Shown here: piece by piece, positions 55,288 to 64,000 of the stretch
Numbering within the stretch: the stretch's first letter is position 1
How the letters are laid out: every line of letters starts with the position of its first letter
Origin: Sulfurimonas marina
GTDB lineage: Bacteria > Campylobacterota > Campylobacteria > Campylobacterales > Sulfurimonadaceae
Direction of reading: 5' to 3'
NCBI RefSeq assembly: GCF_014905095.1
Contig: NZ_CP041165.1
Span: 682,001-746,000, forward strand
DNA: 64,000 nucleotides
Program-made: the position numbers and the translations under genes
The notes under the pieces: generated by a model
The model's database searches: none
Seen by the model: only the letters and a program-made list of their open reading frames with translations
Told to the model about the DNA's origin: nothing

Positions 55288-56132
55288 CTAAATTCTCCCG
55301 TTGTAATATCATCTAGTAAAAGTTCAGCATTACTAGAGTGTGAAAATTTAATATATTCTTTTAACGCTTTTTTTGCTAACTGTACCTTACCTAGTTTAAC
55401 AAGTGATTTTGAAAAAATAAGCCAACTGTCTTCATTCTCTTTATCAAGCTGATTTGTTACTAGCGCATAGTTATAAGATTTTGAATAATCACCAAGAGAA
55501 TAATACTGTTTTGCTAAAAATAGACTCAAGGCAGGACTGTTGTTTTTCTTGAATCTTGTTTCAGCATCCTTAATATCTTGTAAACTGGTTTTTCTAGCTA
55601 TAACAATTTTATTTTCTTCTTTAGAAACACTATTACTCTCTTCAATATCAATTTTTTCAACGTTTACAGTAGTTGTTTCTGTTTTTTTCTTTATAACTTT
55701 CTTTTTAGGACTTTCAGTAACATAAGATGTATTAAACGTCTGCTCTTGAGGTGTGCTTTTATAATAACCACCAGTTGACTCTTGCATATTTTTTATAAAG
55801 TCTAAAGATGGTTGTAGTACAACTTTTTTATTCTCTTTTGGAACTATTTGCACAATAGGTTCAACTTTTGTATCTATAACACTAGTTATTGCAGGTATGG
55901 TTTGTTGTACTTTAGGTTTTATTTCATTTATAGGGTCAACTATTGTTTTACCTGTTGTATTAGTTATGTTTTTTTGCTCTTTTGATGCTAATTTTTCTTG
56001 ATGATCAGAAGAGATATATACACTAACAGATATTGTAATAATCACAATACTTACTGTAATTACAGTATGAGGTAAAAAAGATTTGATTTTATACTTTAAC
56101 CACCTTCTTTCTAAATCTCTTGTATTAAGCAT
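55284..56132 (-). CDS. Membrane-anchored TPR protein, MshN/CtsX-like
   Basis: A protein of 282 residues with a short basic cytoplasmic start, one membrane helix (about 23-43, TVITVSIVIITISVSVYIS) and a long Lys/Thr/Val-rich periplasmic linker. The last 100 residues form TPR-like helices (TRFKKNNSPALSLFLAKQYYSLGDYSKSYNYAL, SWLIFSKSLVKLGKVQLAKKAL). The layout matches MshN of MSHA pilus systems, which bridges the inner membrane and the secretin. It overlaps its neighbours by 4 and 8 bases. Confidence 0.75.
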   Translation of the reverse strand: MLNTRDLERRWLKYKIKSFLPHTVITVSIVIITISVSVYISSDHQEKLASKEQKNITNTTGKTIVDPINEIKPKVQQTIPAITSVIDTKVEPIVQIVPKENKKVVLQPSLDFIKNMQESTGGYYKSTPQEQTFNTSYVTESPKKKVIKKKTETTTVNVEKIDIEESNSVSKEENKIVIARKTSLQDIKDAETRFKKNNSPALSLFLAKQYYSLGDYSKSYNYALVTNQLDKENEDSWLIFSKSLVKLGKVQLAKKALKEYIKFSHSSNAELLLDDITTGEFR

Positions 56133-56934
56133 CTATTAGTCCTGTATGAATTGCAGCCATTTCAATGAGTTTATTAGAGATTTGGTCTGTTTTTATATCT
56201 TGAAGTTGATTGTTTTTTTCATAAGTGCTATATATGTCAAATAAGGCATAAATGAGTTTATTTGTATCTCTATAGTTACCATGAGTTAATGAACTAATTT
56301 TATTTACTGCTTTTTGAGTAAACATATTTGCACTGTCAAAACAGTTGGCTTTCATCAGCTTTTTTTGAATATAAATTTTTAATTCTACATTTGAAGCATT
56401 TTCAAGCTCAATAGTTTCCCATATTCTAGTTTGAAAATGTTCCTTTGCAATTAAATCTTCTTTTTCTGTCTTATGCAGTGTTATAACAAACTTTATAGTT
56501 CTACTATCAGAAAGAAGTCTGATCTTTTCCATTAAAGTTTCAGAATAAAGTTGTGCTTCATCCAATAATACTACAGGGACATGCTTCAGCTCTTTTGAAG
56601 CTACTATTTTCATAAACTGAGTAAAGTTTAATTCACCGTTATATTTTGTATCAAAAATATCTTGAGCAAGAGTTTTATAAAATTCACTTTCATCTATAAT
56701 AGGTGTTTGATATAAATAGATATTTTGTGATTCAAGGAGGTCTTTATAAAGTTTTGTTAAAAACATACTTTTACCAGTGCCTGGTTTACCAAATAGTAAA
56801 ATCATTTTAAGAGGTTTTTTGATAGAGTCTTTTAATGATTGGTAAATTGTTGAGACTCTATCAAGTTGTATGTAATCATTTGCATTGACAGTATCTAGAA
56901 AAACATTTCTTGACTTAACATAGATACTACTCAT
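56125..56934 (-). CDS. ctsP: AAA ATPase of the secretion system (MshM/ExeA/CtsP-like)
   Basis: A P-loop ATPase of 269 residues. Walker A LFGKPGTGKSMFLTKLY (about 47-63), Walker B VVLLDEAQLYSETLMEKI and a sensor segment FVITLHKTEKE belong to the ExeA/MshM family. C. jejuni CtsP, encoded next to the secretin gene ctsD, is of this kind. No peptidoglycan-binding domain is fused. It overlaps the TPR gene by 8 bases. Confidence 0.85.
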   Translation of the reverse strand: MSSIYVKSRNVFLDTVNANDYIQLDRVSTIYQSLKDSIKKPLKMILLFGKPGTGKSMFLTKLYKDLLESQNIYLYQTPIIDESEFYKTLAQDIFDTKYNGELNFTQFMKIVASKELKHVPVVLLDEAQLYSETLMEKIRLLSDSRTIKFVITLHKTEKEDLIAKEHFQTRIWETIELENASNVELKIYIQKKLMKANCFDSANMFTQKAVNKISSLTHGNYRDTNKLIYALFDIYSTYEKNNQLQDIKTDQISNKLIEMAAIHTGLIDA

Positions 56935-56950
56935 ATATCTAAAACCTTAA

Positions 56951-58576
56951 CTATTTTACATCATTTGATGATGAAGATTTTTTTGTAGAATTACCTGTTT
57001 TAGTAATAGCTGAAGTTCTTGGAGCAGTTAAAAGCTCATTACTTAAACCTTCATACCCTAAATCTGATAAAGAAATATTTTGTTTATCTTTATGGATAAT
57101 ATGCGGTTCAATAATAATAACTAACTCTTGAGTTTGTTTAATTGTTTCTTCATATTTAAAAAGATAGTTAATAACAGGAATATCACCTAAAATAGGAACT
57201 TTATTAGACTCCTGAGTATTTTTTGTATTAATTAGACCACCAAGAATAATTCTATTTCCATCTTTTACAGTGACAACTGAAGATAATTGACGACGATTTA
57301 AATCAGGTGGCATCTCTCTACCAGTATTTGGTGTCATCGATATATCTTGTGTAGTTTCTGATAAAGATGGATTGATTTTTAATGTTATTGTGTTGTCATT
57401 AGAAATCTCAGGTGTAATTGTTAAAAGTACACCAGCAAAAACAGAATTAACTTGCTCATCTTCAGCAGTAGTAGTAGAAGTGGTTGTTGTACTAGTTGCT
57501 GATTTGATTTTATAGAAAAATTCAGTACCAGCAGTAATTAAAGCCGGCTGGTTATTTAGTGTTAAAACTTTTGGATTCGAGATTGAATTAACATCACCTT
57601 GTGTTTGTAAAAATTTAACTACTTCATTTAAAGTACCACCAGCTTTAATACTAACTAAACTTGCTGCTCCTTTAATTGTGTCTGCAACACCTGGACCAGG
57701 AATAGCAGACTCTTCAATATTGAGTTTTGTACCATCTACACTATCCCATGCAGAAACATTTCGGTTATTAAGGTGATGTACACCTAATTCAACATTTTGA
57801 AGTGCATAAAGTTGTTTCCAGTCTATACCGGTAGTTTTCCCTTTATTCATTGTAACAGCTAAGAGTTGTACATCAATTAAAACTTGTAGTTGTACTTTGT
57901 CTTGAAGCTTTTTTAAATATGATTTAAAACGCTTCATCTGTTTATTTGTTGCAGTGACAGTAATTAATCCGGCATTTTTATTAATAACAGGATGTGATGC
58001 TTGATACTTGTCATGTGGACGATTAAGTACTTTTACAAATTCTTCATCTAATTGATCCCAAAATTTAACTTCATCACTACTTTCGATTTTAATACCTGTA
58101 TCAGCAGTAGCAGATGTGCCCCCAGAACCACTCGTTGACGTACTTGTAGTTCCTGTTGAACTTGAAGATGCAGAAGAAGAGCTTAAAGTAACATCTGTAC
58201 TACCACTACTTTTTCTTTGGGACAGAATATAATCTATATTAAAAACTTCCGTCGTTAGATAAGAGATTTTTAACAGATTATTTTCAAGTGTATATGAAAG
58301 ATTGTTTTCATGAAGTATGATATTTAAAACTTCATCAATAGTTAAGTTTTTTAGATTTGTTTTGTTGAGACTTGTCTCTAGAAACTTTTCTGCATAGGGA
58401 TCGGTAACTACTATACTAAATCCACACTCATCACTTAATTGTTCAACAAAATCCATTATTTTAGTATTTTTAGCTGAGCTAATACTAAAAAGTTCATACG
58501 AACAATCAGCAAAACTACTTGTTGATAATGCTGCTGTTAATAAAGCTGCGCAAATTGATGTTTTTATATGTTTCAT
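56951..58576 (-). CDS. ctsD: Secretin (MshL/PilQ/GspD type, CtsD-like)
   Basis: An outer-membrane channel subunit of 541 residues. A signal peptide (MKHIKTSICAALLTAALSTSSFA) is followed by an STN/N0-like domain (about 40-115), a Ser/Thr/Gly-rich linker (about 130-160), an N1 domain and the secretin core with NPKVLTLNNQPALITAGTEFFY, ITPEISNDNTITLKINPSLSE and VPILGDIPVINYLFK. The ATG at 58576 is used rather than a TTG at 58582, since AGGGA is well spaced to it. It is the likely pore for incoming DNA or a pilus. Confidence 0.92.
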   Translation of the reverse strand: MKHIKTSICAALLTAALSTSSFADCSYELFSISSAKNTKIMDFVEQLSDECGFSIVVTDPYAEKFLETSLNKTNLKNLTIDEVLNIILHENNLSYTLENNLLKISYLTTEVFNIDYILSQRKSSGSTDVTLSSSSASSSSTGTTSTSTSGSGGTSATADTGIKIESSDEVKFWDQLDEEFVKVLNRPHDKYQASHPVINKNAGLITVTATNKQMKRFKSYLKKLQDKVQLQVLIDVQLLAVTMNKGKTTGIDWKQLYALQNVELGVHHLNNRNVSAWDSVDGTKLNIEESAIPGPGVADTIKGAASLVSIKAGGTLNEVVKFLQTQGDVNSISNPKVLTLNNQPALITAGTEFFYKIKSATSTTTTSTTTAEDEQVNSVFAGVLLTITPEISNDNTITLKINPSLSETTQDISMTPNTGREMPPDLNRRQLSSVVTVKDGNRIILGGLINTKNTQESNKVPILGDIPVINYLFKYEETIKQTQELVIIIEPHIIHKDKQNISLSDLGYEGLSNELLTAPRTSAITKTGNSTKKSSSSNDVK

Positions 58577-58585
58577 GTCCAATCC

Positions 58586-59068
58586 CTAATTATTATTAAA
58601 TTTTAAACTTTTATGTTTACTTTTTGTTGATAACACAATACTCTTTTTACCTTGTTTCAAGAATACTACTTTATCGTTCACTCTTTCTATTTTATAACCA
58701 CCAACACTCTGTCCCTCTTTATACCATTTACCACCAATTAAAGCAGATTTATTAATAATGGCTTCTAAGGCTAGTTTCCCCTTAGAACTTTTTGCTGAAA
58801 TCTCAGAACTTGTTCGAGTAGAGGTTCTTGTAGGAGTTCTATATGAACGTGATCTACTGATTGTTTTCCCTTTTTTCCCTTTTTTTAAAAAAACAAATGG
58901 ATTTGTCATCGAACCAAGATAAGAATTTCTAGCTCCAACACGGGCAGGTTTAATCGCTTCAACTTGCTCATCTACCCATGATAGTTCACTTGTATTCATC
59001 ATTACATTATCTGCTGCAAGTCCAGTTGATACAAACAATGAGATGACTGTAATTATTGACTTTTTCAT
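58586..59068 (-). CDS. ctsR: MshK/CtsR-like pilus or secretion assembly protein
   Basis: A protein of 160 residues with a signal peptide (about 1-18, MKKSIITVISLFVSTGLA), a Ser/Arg/Thr-rich middle (KGKTISRSRSYRTPTRTSTRTSS) and a C-terminal domain like MshK/GspC (LEAIINKSALIGGKWYKEGQSVGGYKIERVNDKVVFLKQ). The start is the ATG at 59068, overlapping the upstream stop as TAATG; an upstream in-frame start at 59086 lies inside the previous gene. The gene order PilO-like, this gene, secretin matches ctsR-ctsD of C. jejuni. Confidence 0.78.
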   Translation of the reverse strand: MKKSIITVISLFVSTGLAADNVMMNTSELSWVDEQVEAIKPARVGARNSYLGSMTNPFVFLKKGKKGKTISRSRSYRTPTRTSTRTSSEISAKSSKGKLALEAIINKSALIGGKWYKEGQSVGGYKIERVNDKVVFLKQGKKSIVLSTKSKHKSLKFNNN

Positions 59069-59703
59069 TAGTATGCAATCCCCCAAACTGATAGATTTAA
59101 ATCTGAATAGAGCTTTCTATCTTCGGCTGTTATACTAAAGTCATGTAAATCAACTACTAATTCACTCTGTTCCAGTGCATTAATAAACTTTAAGCTATTA
59201 GTATAACTTCCTGTCCCTTTTACAGATATATCTAATACATGACCAAAAGACTTTCCTGTTTTTGCGTACTTATTAGTGAATTCACTAAGTTTCATATTGT
59301 ACTTTTGTGCATTAGTTGTAATAGAGTCCAGATATTCACCCCAACGTTGTTCATCATATATTAAAAAAGAGATAGTCTCAATTTTACTTTTAATATAGTT
59401 ATTACTCTCTTTTGTAAGTGCTGTTTTTTGATCAATTCTTTTAATTTCATTATTAAGGTTAACAATAATCGATTCAGGATTTCTTTGTAAATACATTTCA
59501 TCCGTATTAATCTTCTTTTCTAAACTCACAACCTTAGCTCTTGTTTTCTCAAAGCCTTTAAAAGAACTATCCCAAAATAAAAGATAAGAAAAAGCAAAAA
59601 TACCAACAACTAACATTACGTAGATCATCTGTATGTCTCTTTTTGGCTTATCTTTAAAAGCAGTGTCTATTTTATGTAAGTAATCTTCAATATTTATCTT
59701 CAT
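59068..59703 (-). CDS. PilO/MshJ-like inner-membrane alignment protein
   Basis: A bitopic protein of 211 residues. One membrane helix (about 26-46, MIYVMLVVGIFAFSYLLFW) is followed by a coiled-coil (VSLEKKINTDEMYLQ...LNNEIKRIDQK) and a ferredoxin-like PilO domain with VKGTGSYTNSLKFINALEQS. It would link the PilN-like protein upstream with the secretin gate. It overlaps both neighbours by 1 to 4 bases. Confidence 0.82.
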   Translation of the reverse strand: MKINIEDYLHKIDTAFKDKPKRDIQMIYVMLVVGIFAFSYLLFWDSSFKGFEKTRAKVVSLEKKINTDEMYLQRNPESIIVNLNNEIKRIDQKTALTKESNNYIKSKIETISFLIYDEQRWGEYLDSITTNAQKYNMKLSEFTNKYAKTGKSFGHVLDISVKGTGSYTNSLKFINALEQSELVVDLHDFSITAEDRKLYSDLNLSVWGIAY

Positions 59704-61235
59704 GGCAGTTTCACCTTTAGTTCACTAAGATACATTTTAGAATCAGTATTTAATAAAATTTCCTCTAATTCAAATGTATATTTACCCTCATAGACTTTTG
59801 TCAAATGTTCAACTAGTCTAGTGATACGTCTATCTGTTTTTGCAGCCAAATCAATAGTCAATATTTGTTTAGAATCCTTTTCATGATAATAAGTTTTAGT
59901 TGCTTTAACATAAAACTTAGACATCTCCTTTGTAAAAGTAGCTAAAAGTTTAGCTTTCATTGGATAATCAACTTTTACTTCATGTATCTTAATTAAGGTA
60001 TTCTTTTTCTCATTATATTCAGTTTCCTCTTTTGTTAATAGTTGCAGAGATTTCTCTTTATCAGCTAGTCTATTCTTAATAGTTGCTTCTCTTGTAACTC
60101 TTGTGTTATGCAGTTCATTGTACTTTTGCTGTAAAAGATCTTTTTGTAAACTTTGAGCATATGTTAAAACCCAATAAGTAATTGGATATGCAAAAGCTAG
60201 TGCTAAAGAAGCAGCAATAACTGTGATCAGTCTACCACTATCTCTTTGGATAAAACGAGGAGGGCGTTTATACTCTGTAAAGTTACATTTGTATCTATCT
60301 TCTTGTGAAAGGTTTGAATATAGATGCATTAATGCATGAAGTTGATCTACATATGTATCATTGTTTTCAAAACCGTAATCAAAGTTAAATTGACTTGACT
60401 GGATATTCAGTTCAGCTTCTATCATCTCATCAAGTTGTGTAACTGTTTGGATTTGAGAACCTATATAGATATGATCAATTTTGTCAATTTCGAAAGCTCT
60501 TTTTGTATATGTTAATATATCATTGATATTTGCAAAAAGCTCTTTATAGAGTTTAATAATATAAGTTTTATATTCACTCTCTGACTCTTTAAGATTTGTC
60601 TGTGTAAAGAACTTTAGGAATTCATCATAATCGATTCTCTCTCCATAGAGCTCACAGAATCTTTCATGCATATCTACAAATGAATACTTTATAGATTTTG
60701 TATATATAAACTCTTTTTCTGAGTATATTGTTAAGAATGCATCATTTTCTTGAAAATAAATGTAACCATGGACACCTGTATTGTTAACAATCTCTTTAAC
60801 ATATAAAGATTTTATAAGTAGTGGAACAGGAATAATTACATCAATATACTTAACACTCTCAACAACAGGTGCAAATGTGTTTGTTATATCTAGCGGATCA
60901 ACAATGAAAACATGAAAGTGACGATTTTCCTCATCTAAACTGCTAAAAGACTCAACATACTGAATTTTATACTCAACAGCTTGATCAAGCGCTAACTCAT
61001 CATACGCTTTGTTGCTTAATGCATCATATAAATCTTCATCAGGTATATTTTTACTAATTTCAATTTGCGCATTGATGAACTCTTTTGTATTTAAGTAAGA
61101 GATTACCAACTGCTCTTTCGAGTATTCTGGTGCTTTCTCTTCACTTAGAAAACTAGAAACTCCTTTAAAGTAAGTTTCCTTATATGGATTAACTGATAAT
61201 ACACTTGAGAAAGTGTGTTGTTCTGATGTGCTCAT
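59700..61235 (-). CDS. PilM/PilN-like (MshI) fusion protein
   Basis: A protein of 511 residues. The N-terminal cytoplasmic part (about 1-330) looks like a diverged actin-like PilM/MshI domain, without clear nucleotide motifs. A single membrane helix follows (about 340-365, LITVIAASLALAFAYPITYWVLTY), then a coiled-coil (KYNELHNTRVTREATIKNR...) and a PilN-like periplasmic domain. With the PilO-like protein it forms the inner-membrane alignment complex. It starts 12 bases after csd4. Confidence 0.75.
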   Translation of the reverse strand: MSTSEQHTFSSVLSVNPYKETYFKGVSSFLSEEKAPEYSKEQLVISYLNTKEFINAQIEISKNIPDEDLYDALSNKAYDELALDQAVEYKIQYVESFSSLDEENRHFHVFIVDPLDITNTFAPVVESVKYIDVIIPVPLLIKSLYVKEIVNNTGVHGYIYFQENDAFLTIYSEKEFIYTKSIKYSFVDMHERFCELYGERIDYDEFLKFFTQTNLKESESEYKTYIIKLYKELFANINDILTYTKRAFEIDKIDHIYIGSQIQTVTQLDEMIEAELNIQSSQFNFDYGFENNDTYVDQLHALMHLYSNLSQEDRYKCNFTEYKRPPRFIQRDSGRLITVIAASLALAFAYPITYWVLTYAQSLQKDLLQQKYNELHNTRVTREATIKNRLADKEKSLQLLTKEETEYNEKKNTLIKIHEVKVDYPMKAKLLATFTKEMSKFYVKATKTYYHEKDSKQILTIDLAAKTDRRITRLVEHLTKVYEGKYTFELEEILLNTDSKMYLSELKVKLP

Positions 61236-61246
61236 AAACTATAATC

Positions 61247-62536
61247 CTATCTAAATTGTGCCAGTATCATGGCACAAAATTCATCTTTTTTATAAAATTC
61301 TATCCTGTAAATATTATTACTTTTATCGATAGAATAAAGCTTATTCATATCTTTTTTAGTAATAACGATATCAGTTTCATCTTTTTTGTGTTTAGATGAG
61401 TAACCAATAACATTTACACGATATCCTTTAATCTTTACAACCTTAAAATCGTCAGATACAAAAAATTTTGAAGTTTTTTTAATAAAAGATGACTTTCCAT
61501 CTATTATAACCTCAAAACCTTCTGGACTCTCTTGGCAAACCTTAAAGTACTGTGGTTTAAGTTTAGTGATAAGTTTGTTACCTATATAAACTTGATAAAC
61601 CCCTTTTGAGCTTTTAATCTTTCCCAATGGATGGGAAAAACTAAAATCGTTACTCCTTGATTTTATCGGAATAAACCTTAAAATTTTTTTTATATTATTT
61701 AAATCTAACAAAAAGTTGTTATTTATTGCTAAAACACCATAGTTTTGAATGATTTTTTCTATATTCTCTATAGTGAGTTCAAAGTTTCTTTGATAGGTTA
61801 TGCCCATTATTTTCATATATTCTTCAATTGCTAGGAGCTGATAAAATACTTTTTGTGCTAGAGAAGATAAGTTTTTACTTGTTTCAATAGCAAATGCGGG
61901 TTTGTTATGTGTTACTGCAAAGTAGGTAAGGGAAAGCTGCATAGCTTCATCTTCATATTTTGTTTTTGTATTTTTAACATCAAACCGATGATGCTTTGCT
62001 AGTAACTTTCGGTTGACGTTGTTTTTAACCTGCATAGCTATCTCGTTAAGATTACCAAAAGGCTGATTTTGTTTAAGTTGACATTGATCTATAACACACG
62101 TCTGTCCCCATGCATTAGGATTAAAAATACTTCCTTTATCCTCTTTTCTATAAAACCCATGGCCATCGTGTAAGTTTAGTACTAGAGAAACATTTTGCGA
62201 CAAGATTATTTTTTTGATCTCTTTAACTATCTCTGTATCTTTATCATGTGGACGAATATATGAGAATTTTCTATTCATATCTCCATTAATACCGCGTGAG
62301 TTATTGATAATACTTTCTTGATTGAGGTTTGGTACAATCCATAAATTTTGGGAAGTTATTTTATAGTGTGTAGCAAGCAAAGAAGCTGCGAAGTAGCCAC
62401 CGGGTTCATTCCCGTGAATACCGCCAATTACTAAGAGTGTCGCATTTGAGTCGGGATTCTCTTGTTTTATAAGTTGTATATTTGAGCCAAAGAGAAAAGA
62501 AAAGCTCAAAAGATAGATGATAAAAAGCTGTTTCAT
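61247..62536 (-). CDS. csd4: Peptidoglycan DL-carboxypeptidase Csd4/Pgp1-like (M14/M99)
   Basis: A secreted zinc carboxypeptidase of 429 residues that trims muropeptide tripeptides in Helicobacter and Campylobacter and gives helical or curved shape. It has a signal peptide (MKQLFIIYLLSFSFLFGS), zinc ligands in GGIHGNEPGG (His and Glu) and LVLNLHDGHGFY (His), NRKFSY, and AFAIETSK with a catalytic Glu. Csd4 and Pgp1 are known to have Gln at the first ligand; here His is present as in classical M14. Two C-terminal beta-rich domains follow. It directly follows csd6. Confidence 0.87.
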   Translation of the reverse strand: MKQLFIIYLLSFSFLFGSNIQLIKQENPDSNATLLVIGGIHGNEPGGYFAASLLATHYKITSQNLWIVPNLNQESIINNSRGINGDMNRKFSYIRPHDKDTEIVKEIKKIILSQNVSLVLNLHDGHGFYRKEDKGSIFNPNAWGQTCVIDQCQLKQNQPFGNLNEIAMQVKNNVNRKLLAKHHRFDVKNTKTKYEDEAMQLSLTYFAVTHNKPAFAIETSKNLSSLAQKVFYQLLAIEEYMKIMGITYQRNFELTIENIEKIIQNYGVLAINNNFLLDLNNIKKILRFIPIKSRSNDFSFSHPLGKIKSSKGVYQVYIGNKLITKLKPQYFKVCQESPEGFEVIIDGKSSFIKKTSKFFVSDDFKVVKIKGYRVNVIGYSSKHKKDETDIVITKKDMNKLYSIDKSNNIYRIEFYKKDEFCAMILAQFR

Positions 62537-63520
62537 CTATCTCTCTGTAATAATAGATATTTTTTGATCTTGTAGTTTTATAATTAGTGTCTTATCTCCA
62601 GTAAAAGAGAAAGAGCTTGATTTGTAATCTTCTTTAAAAGTTATCTGGTAAACATTTTGTGTATCTGGATAAGGGATAACATTTAAATTTGTAAAAATAA
62701 TTGTTTTATCCTCTTGTTTATTAAATATTCTAGTTTTGTACTTTGTAAATCTTTCTTTATCCATTCCATCAAAACGTTTAAAACTAGGATCATAAAAATT
62801 TAGATAGTTTTCTAAATCATTATATATCCATGCCAGTCTCCATGCATAGAGTTGAGAAAGTATGATTGATAAGTTCTTTTTTTGTATATCTGTTTTTACA
62901 TCAGACTCATCAATAAGTAGTATTGTTTTTTTTATATCTATATGTTTATCTAAACATTCAATATTTTGGTTGTTTATTGCTATACAACCTTTTGTAAACT
63001 CATCACGTTCCTGATCAATAGGTAGCCCGTGGATCCATATCCCTTGACCTGTCTTGTTACGATACTTATCATATGTATTTGGGTATGATGTTACAAATGC
63101 CAATGGACCATAAAAAGGATCAACTTTATCTATTTTTTTTGTTAATCTATAGATCCCAACAGGAGTTCTTAAATCTCCCTCTTTAACTTTATCACCTTTT
63201 GCTTTTCCTGTAAAAGCACCATACTCTTTTTGTAGTTTATATGTAGAGGAATTTTTATCTTTCATATAGATATAAAGTTTTGAATTCTTTTTATTACAAG
63301 TGAGTACATTGCAGTATGATTCTAAATAACCGAATTTTGTATCTTTATTTTCTAAATACTCTTTCCAGTATTGTGTTGTAGCAAGTTTTTCATCAAGTCT
63401 TTTTTGTATATCTTGTATACCATGAATTCTATAGTTAGTTACAATGTCAGTATCAGATGCAAAGGTATTAATAGAAAGTATTAATAGTACAATAGCACTA
63501 AAAAAAGATCTATTTTTCAT
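62537..63520 (-). CDS. csd6: Cell-shape L,D-carboxypeptidase/transpeptidase-fold protein Csd6/Pgp2-like
   Basis: A secreted YkuD-fold protein of 327 residues. A signal peptide (about 1-21) and a helical N-terminal region precede the YkuD core with TPVGIYRLT, IWIHGLPI and the active-site cysteine in FTKGCIAI (T in place of the usual S). A C-terminal NTF2-like domain follows (about 215-327, WRLAWIYNDLENYLNFYDPSF). This is the three-part Csd6/Pgp2 build. The ATG at 63520, with GGA 7 bases upstream, is preferred to that at 63526. It overlaps the end of era. Confidence 0.87.
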   Translation of the reverse strand: MKNRSFFSAIVLLILSINTFASDTDIVTNYRIHGIQDIQKRLDEKLATTQYWKEYLENKDTKFGYLESYCNVLTCNKKNSKLYIYMKDKNSSTYKLQKEYGAFTGKAKGDKVKEGDLRTPVGIYRLTKKIDKVDPFYGPLAFVTSYPNTYDKYRNKTGQGIWIHGLPIDQERDEFTKGCIAINNQNIECLDKHIDIKKTILLIDESDVKTDIQKKNLSIILSQLYAWRLAWIYNDLENYLNFYDPSFKRFDGMDKERFTKYKTRIFNKQEDKTIIFTNLNVIPYPDTQNVYQITFKEDYKSSSFSFTGDKTLIIKLQDQKISIITER

Positions 63521-64000
63521 CGTCATATCCTATTTCTTTTAAAAAGTTTTTATTTTTAGACCATCCCTTTTTCACTACAACTTGAAGGTTTAAATAGGCT
63601 TGTTGACCGCTCAGTTTTTCGATCTTTGCACGTGCTGCTTTACCGATACGCTTGATAGCCTCTCCACCTTTACCTATAATAATCCCTTTTTGAGAATTTT
63701 TCTCTAAGATGATTGTTGCATAGATTTTATCGATACCCTCATTTTCATAGATCTTGTCTATAATTACATCTGATTCATAAGGGACTTCGTCACTGATATT
63801 CTCAAAAATAGCTTCACGGATAAAACCGGCATAGATATCACGAACAAGTTCACTTGTAAGATCTTCCGGGTCAAATAAGAAAGGTGATTCCGGCAAGTTT
63901 TTACTAATTGTATCTAGTAGATCTTTATGACCAACCTGACGAGGAATAGCAACAGGGATGAGAGCTTCAAATTTATCTGCAAATTGATTGTACTGAGCAA
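63510..64000 (-). CDS. era: GTPase Era, C-terminal part (5' end outside window)
   Basis: The frame is open from the window edge. It reads QYNQFADKFEALIPV, then SPFLFDPEDLTSELVRDIYAGFIREAIF and the KH domain with IIIGKGGEAIKRIGKAARAKIE, ending NFLKEIGYDDEK. These are the linker and KH domain of Era, the 16S rRNA maturation GTPase. The G domain is not in the window. csd6 overlaps its stop, so they are co-transcribed. Confidence 0.95.
   Translation of the reverse strand, partial: AQYNQFADKFEALIPVAIPRQVGHKDLLDTISKNLPESPFLFDPEDLTSELVRDIYAGFIREAIFENISDEVPYESDVIIDKIYENEGIDKIYATIILEKNSQKGIIIGKGGEAIKRIGKAARAKIEKLSGQQAYLNLQVVVKKGWSKNKNFLKEIGYDDEK

Noticed and set aside
1-64000. CRISPR arrays, insertion sequences, rRNA genes
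   Set aside because: No regularly spaced direct repeats, transposase genes or rRNA sequences were seen.

Overview
The window looks like chromosomal core sequence of a Campylobacterota (Epsilonproteobacteria) bacterium, probably a Sulfurimonas-like or related free-living member. Support comes from low GC, promoters with a strong TATAAT (often TGnTATAAT) and no clear -35, a futalosine-pathway menaquinone gene (mqnE), a Campylobacter-type PglB oligosaccharyltransferase, the Cts-type DNA-uptake apparatus, Csd4/Csd6-type cell-shape peptidases, a UPF0323 lipoprotein and an Opr-family porin. The genus is an inference; no rRNA is present. One tRNA (Ser-GCU) and 63 protein genes are described, several with starts corrected from promoter or ribosome-site position.

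Layout. 1-5277 (minus): glnD, glmS and a cut-off membrane sensor with a c-type heme motif. 5333-9757 (plus): an LsrG-like monooxygenase-fold protein, a class II aldolase, an LsrK-like kinase and mqnE, with three unusual hairpins between them. 9758-14722 (plus): glycosyltransferase, pglB, galU, pgi, followed by a ComEA-like secreted protein. 15077-20962 (minus): carB, a YrdC-like protein, a membrane protein, and a YgiB/YgiC-like pair. 21047-26091 (minus): fabZ-lpxA-clpX-mreB-mreC-mipA, an envelope operon. 26141-27867: queH and a cyclophilin. 27931-37628 (plus): an acetate-use island with histidine kinase, response regulator, porin, DUF485 protein, actP, DUF294/CBS protein, DEDDh exonuclease and acs. 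37703-42817: small envelope proteins, rluA-type gene, pyrF, tRNA-Ser, several very small genes and a diguanylate cyclase. 42818-49948 (minus): proton-pumping P-type ATPase with Nudix and ThiF-like genes, then metY-metX-xseB and a nitrilase homologue lacking catalytic residues. 50481-51769: yebC and yigZ. 51758-64000 (minus): era, csd6, csd4 and a type II secretion/type IV pilus-like (Cts/Msh) DNA-uptake operon.

The most striking structure is a family of three long hairpins at 6814-6874, 6913-6989 and 8597-8668. Their 18-21 bp stems are unrelated in sequence, yet all three present almost the same 23-nt loop (RCRAATCCTCCC, three variable bases, GGTCTGAG). They sit on both sides of the LsrK-like kinase gene, one on the opposite strand and overlapping its likely promoter. 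I know of no named element of this form. Other points worth checking are a possible AI-2 or 5-deoxypentose catabolic module using a class II aldolase, two candidate leaderless transcripts (glnD and the acetate-island kinase), the probable pseudo-nitrilase, and a 44-residue secreted peptide whose mature form would begin His-His.
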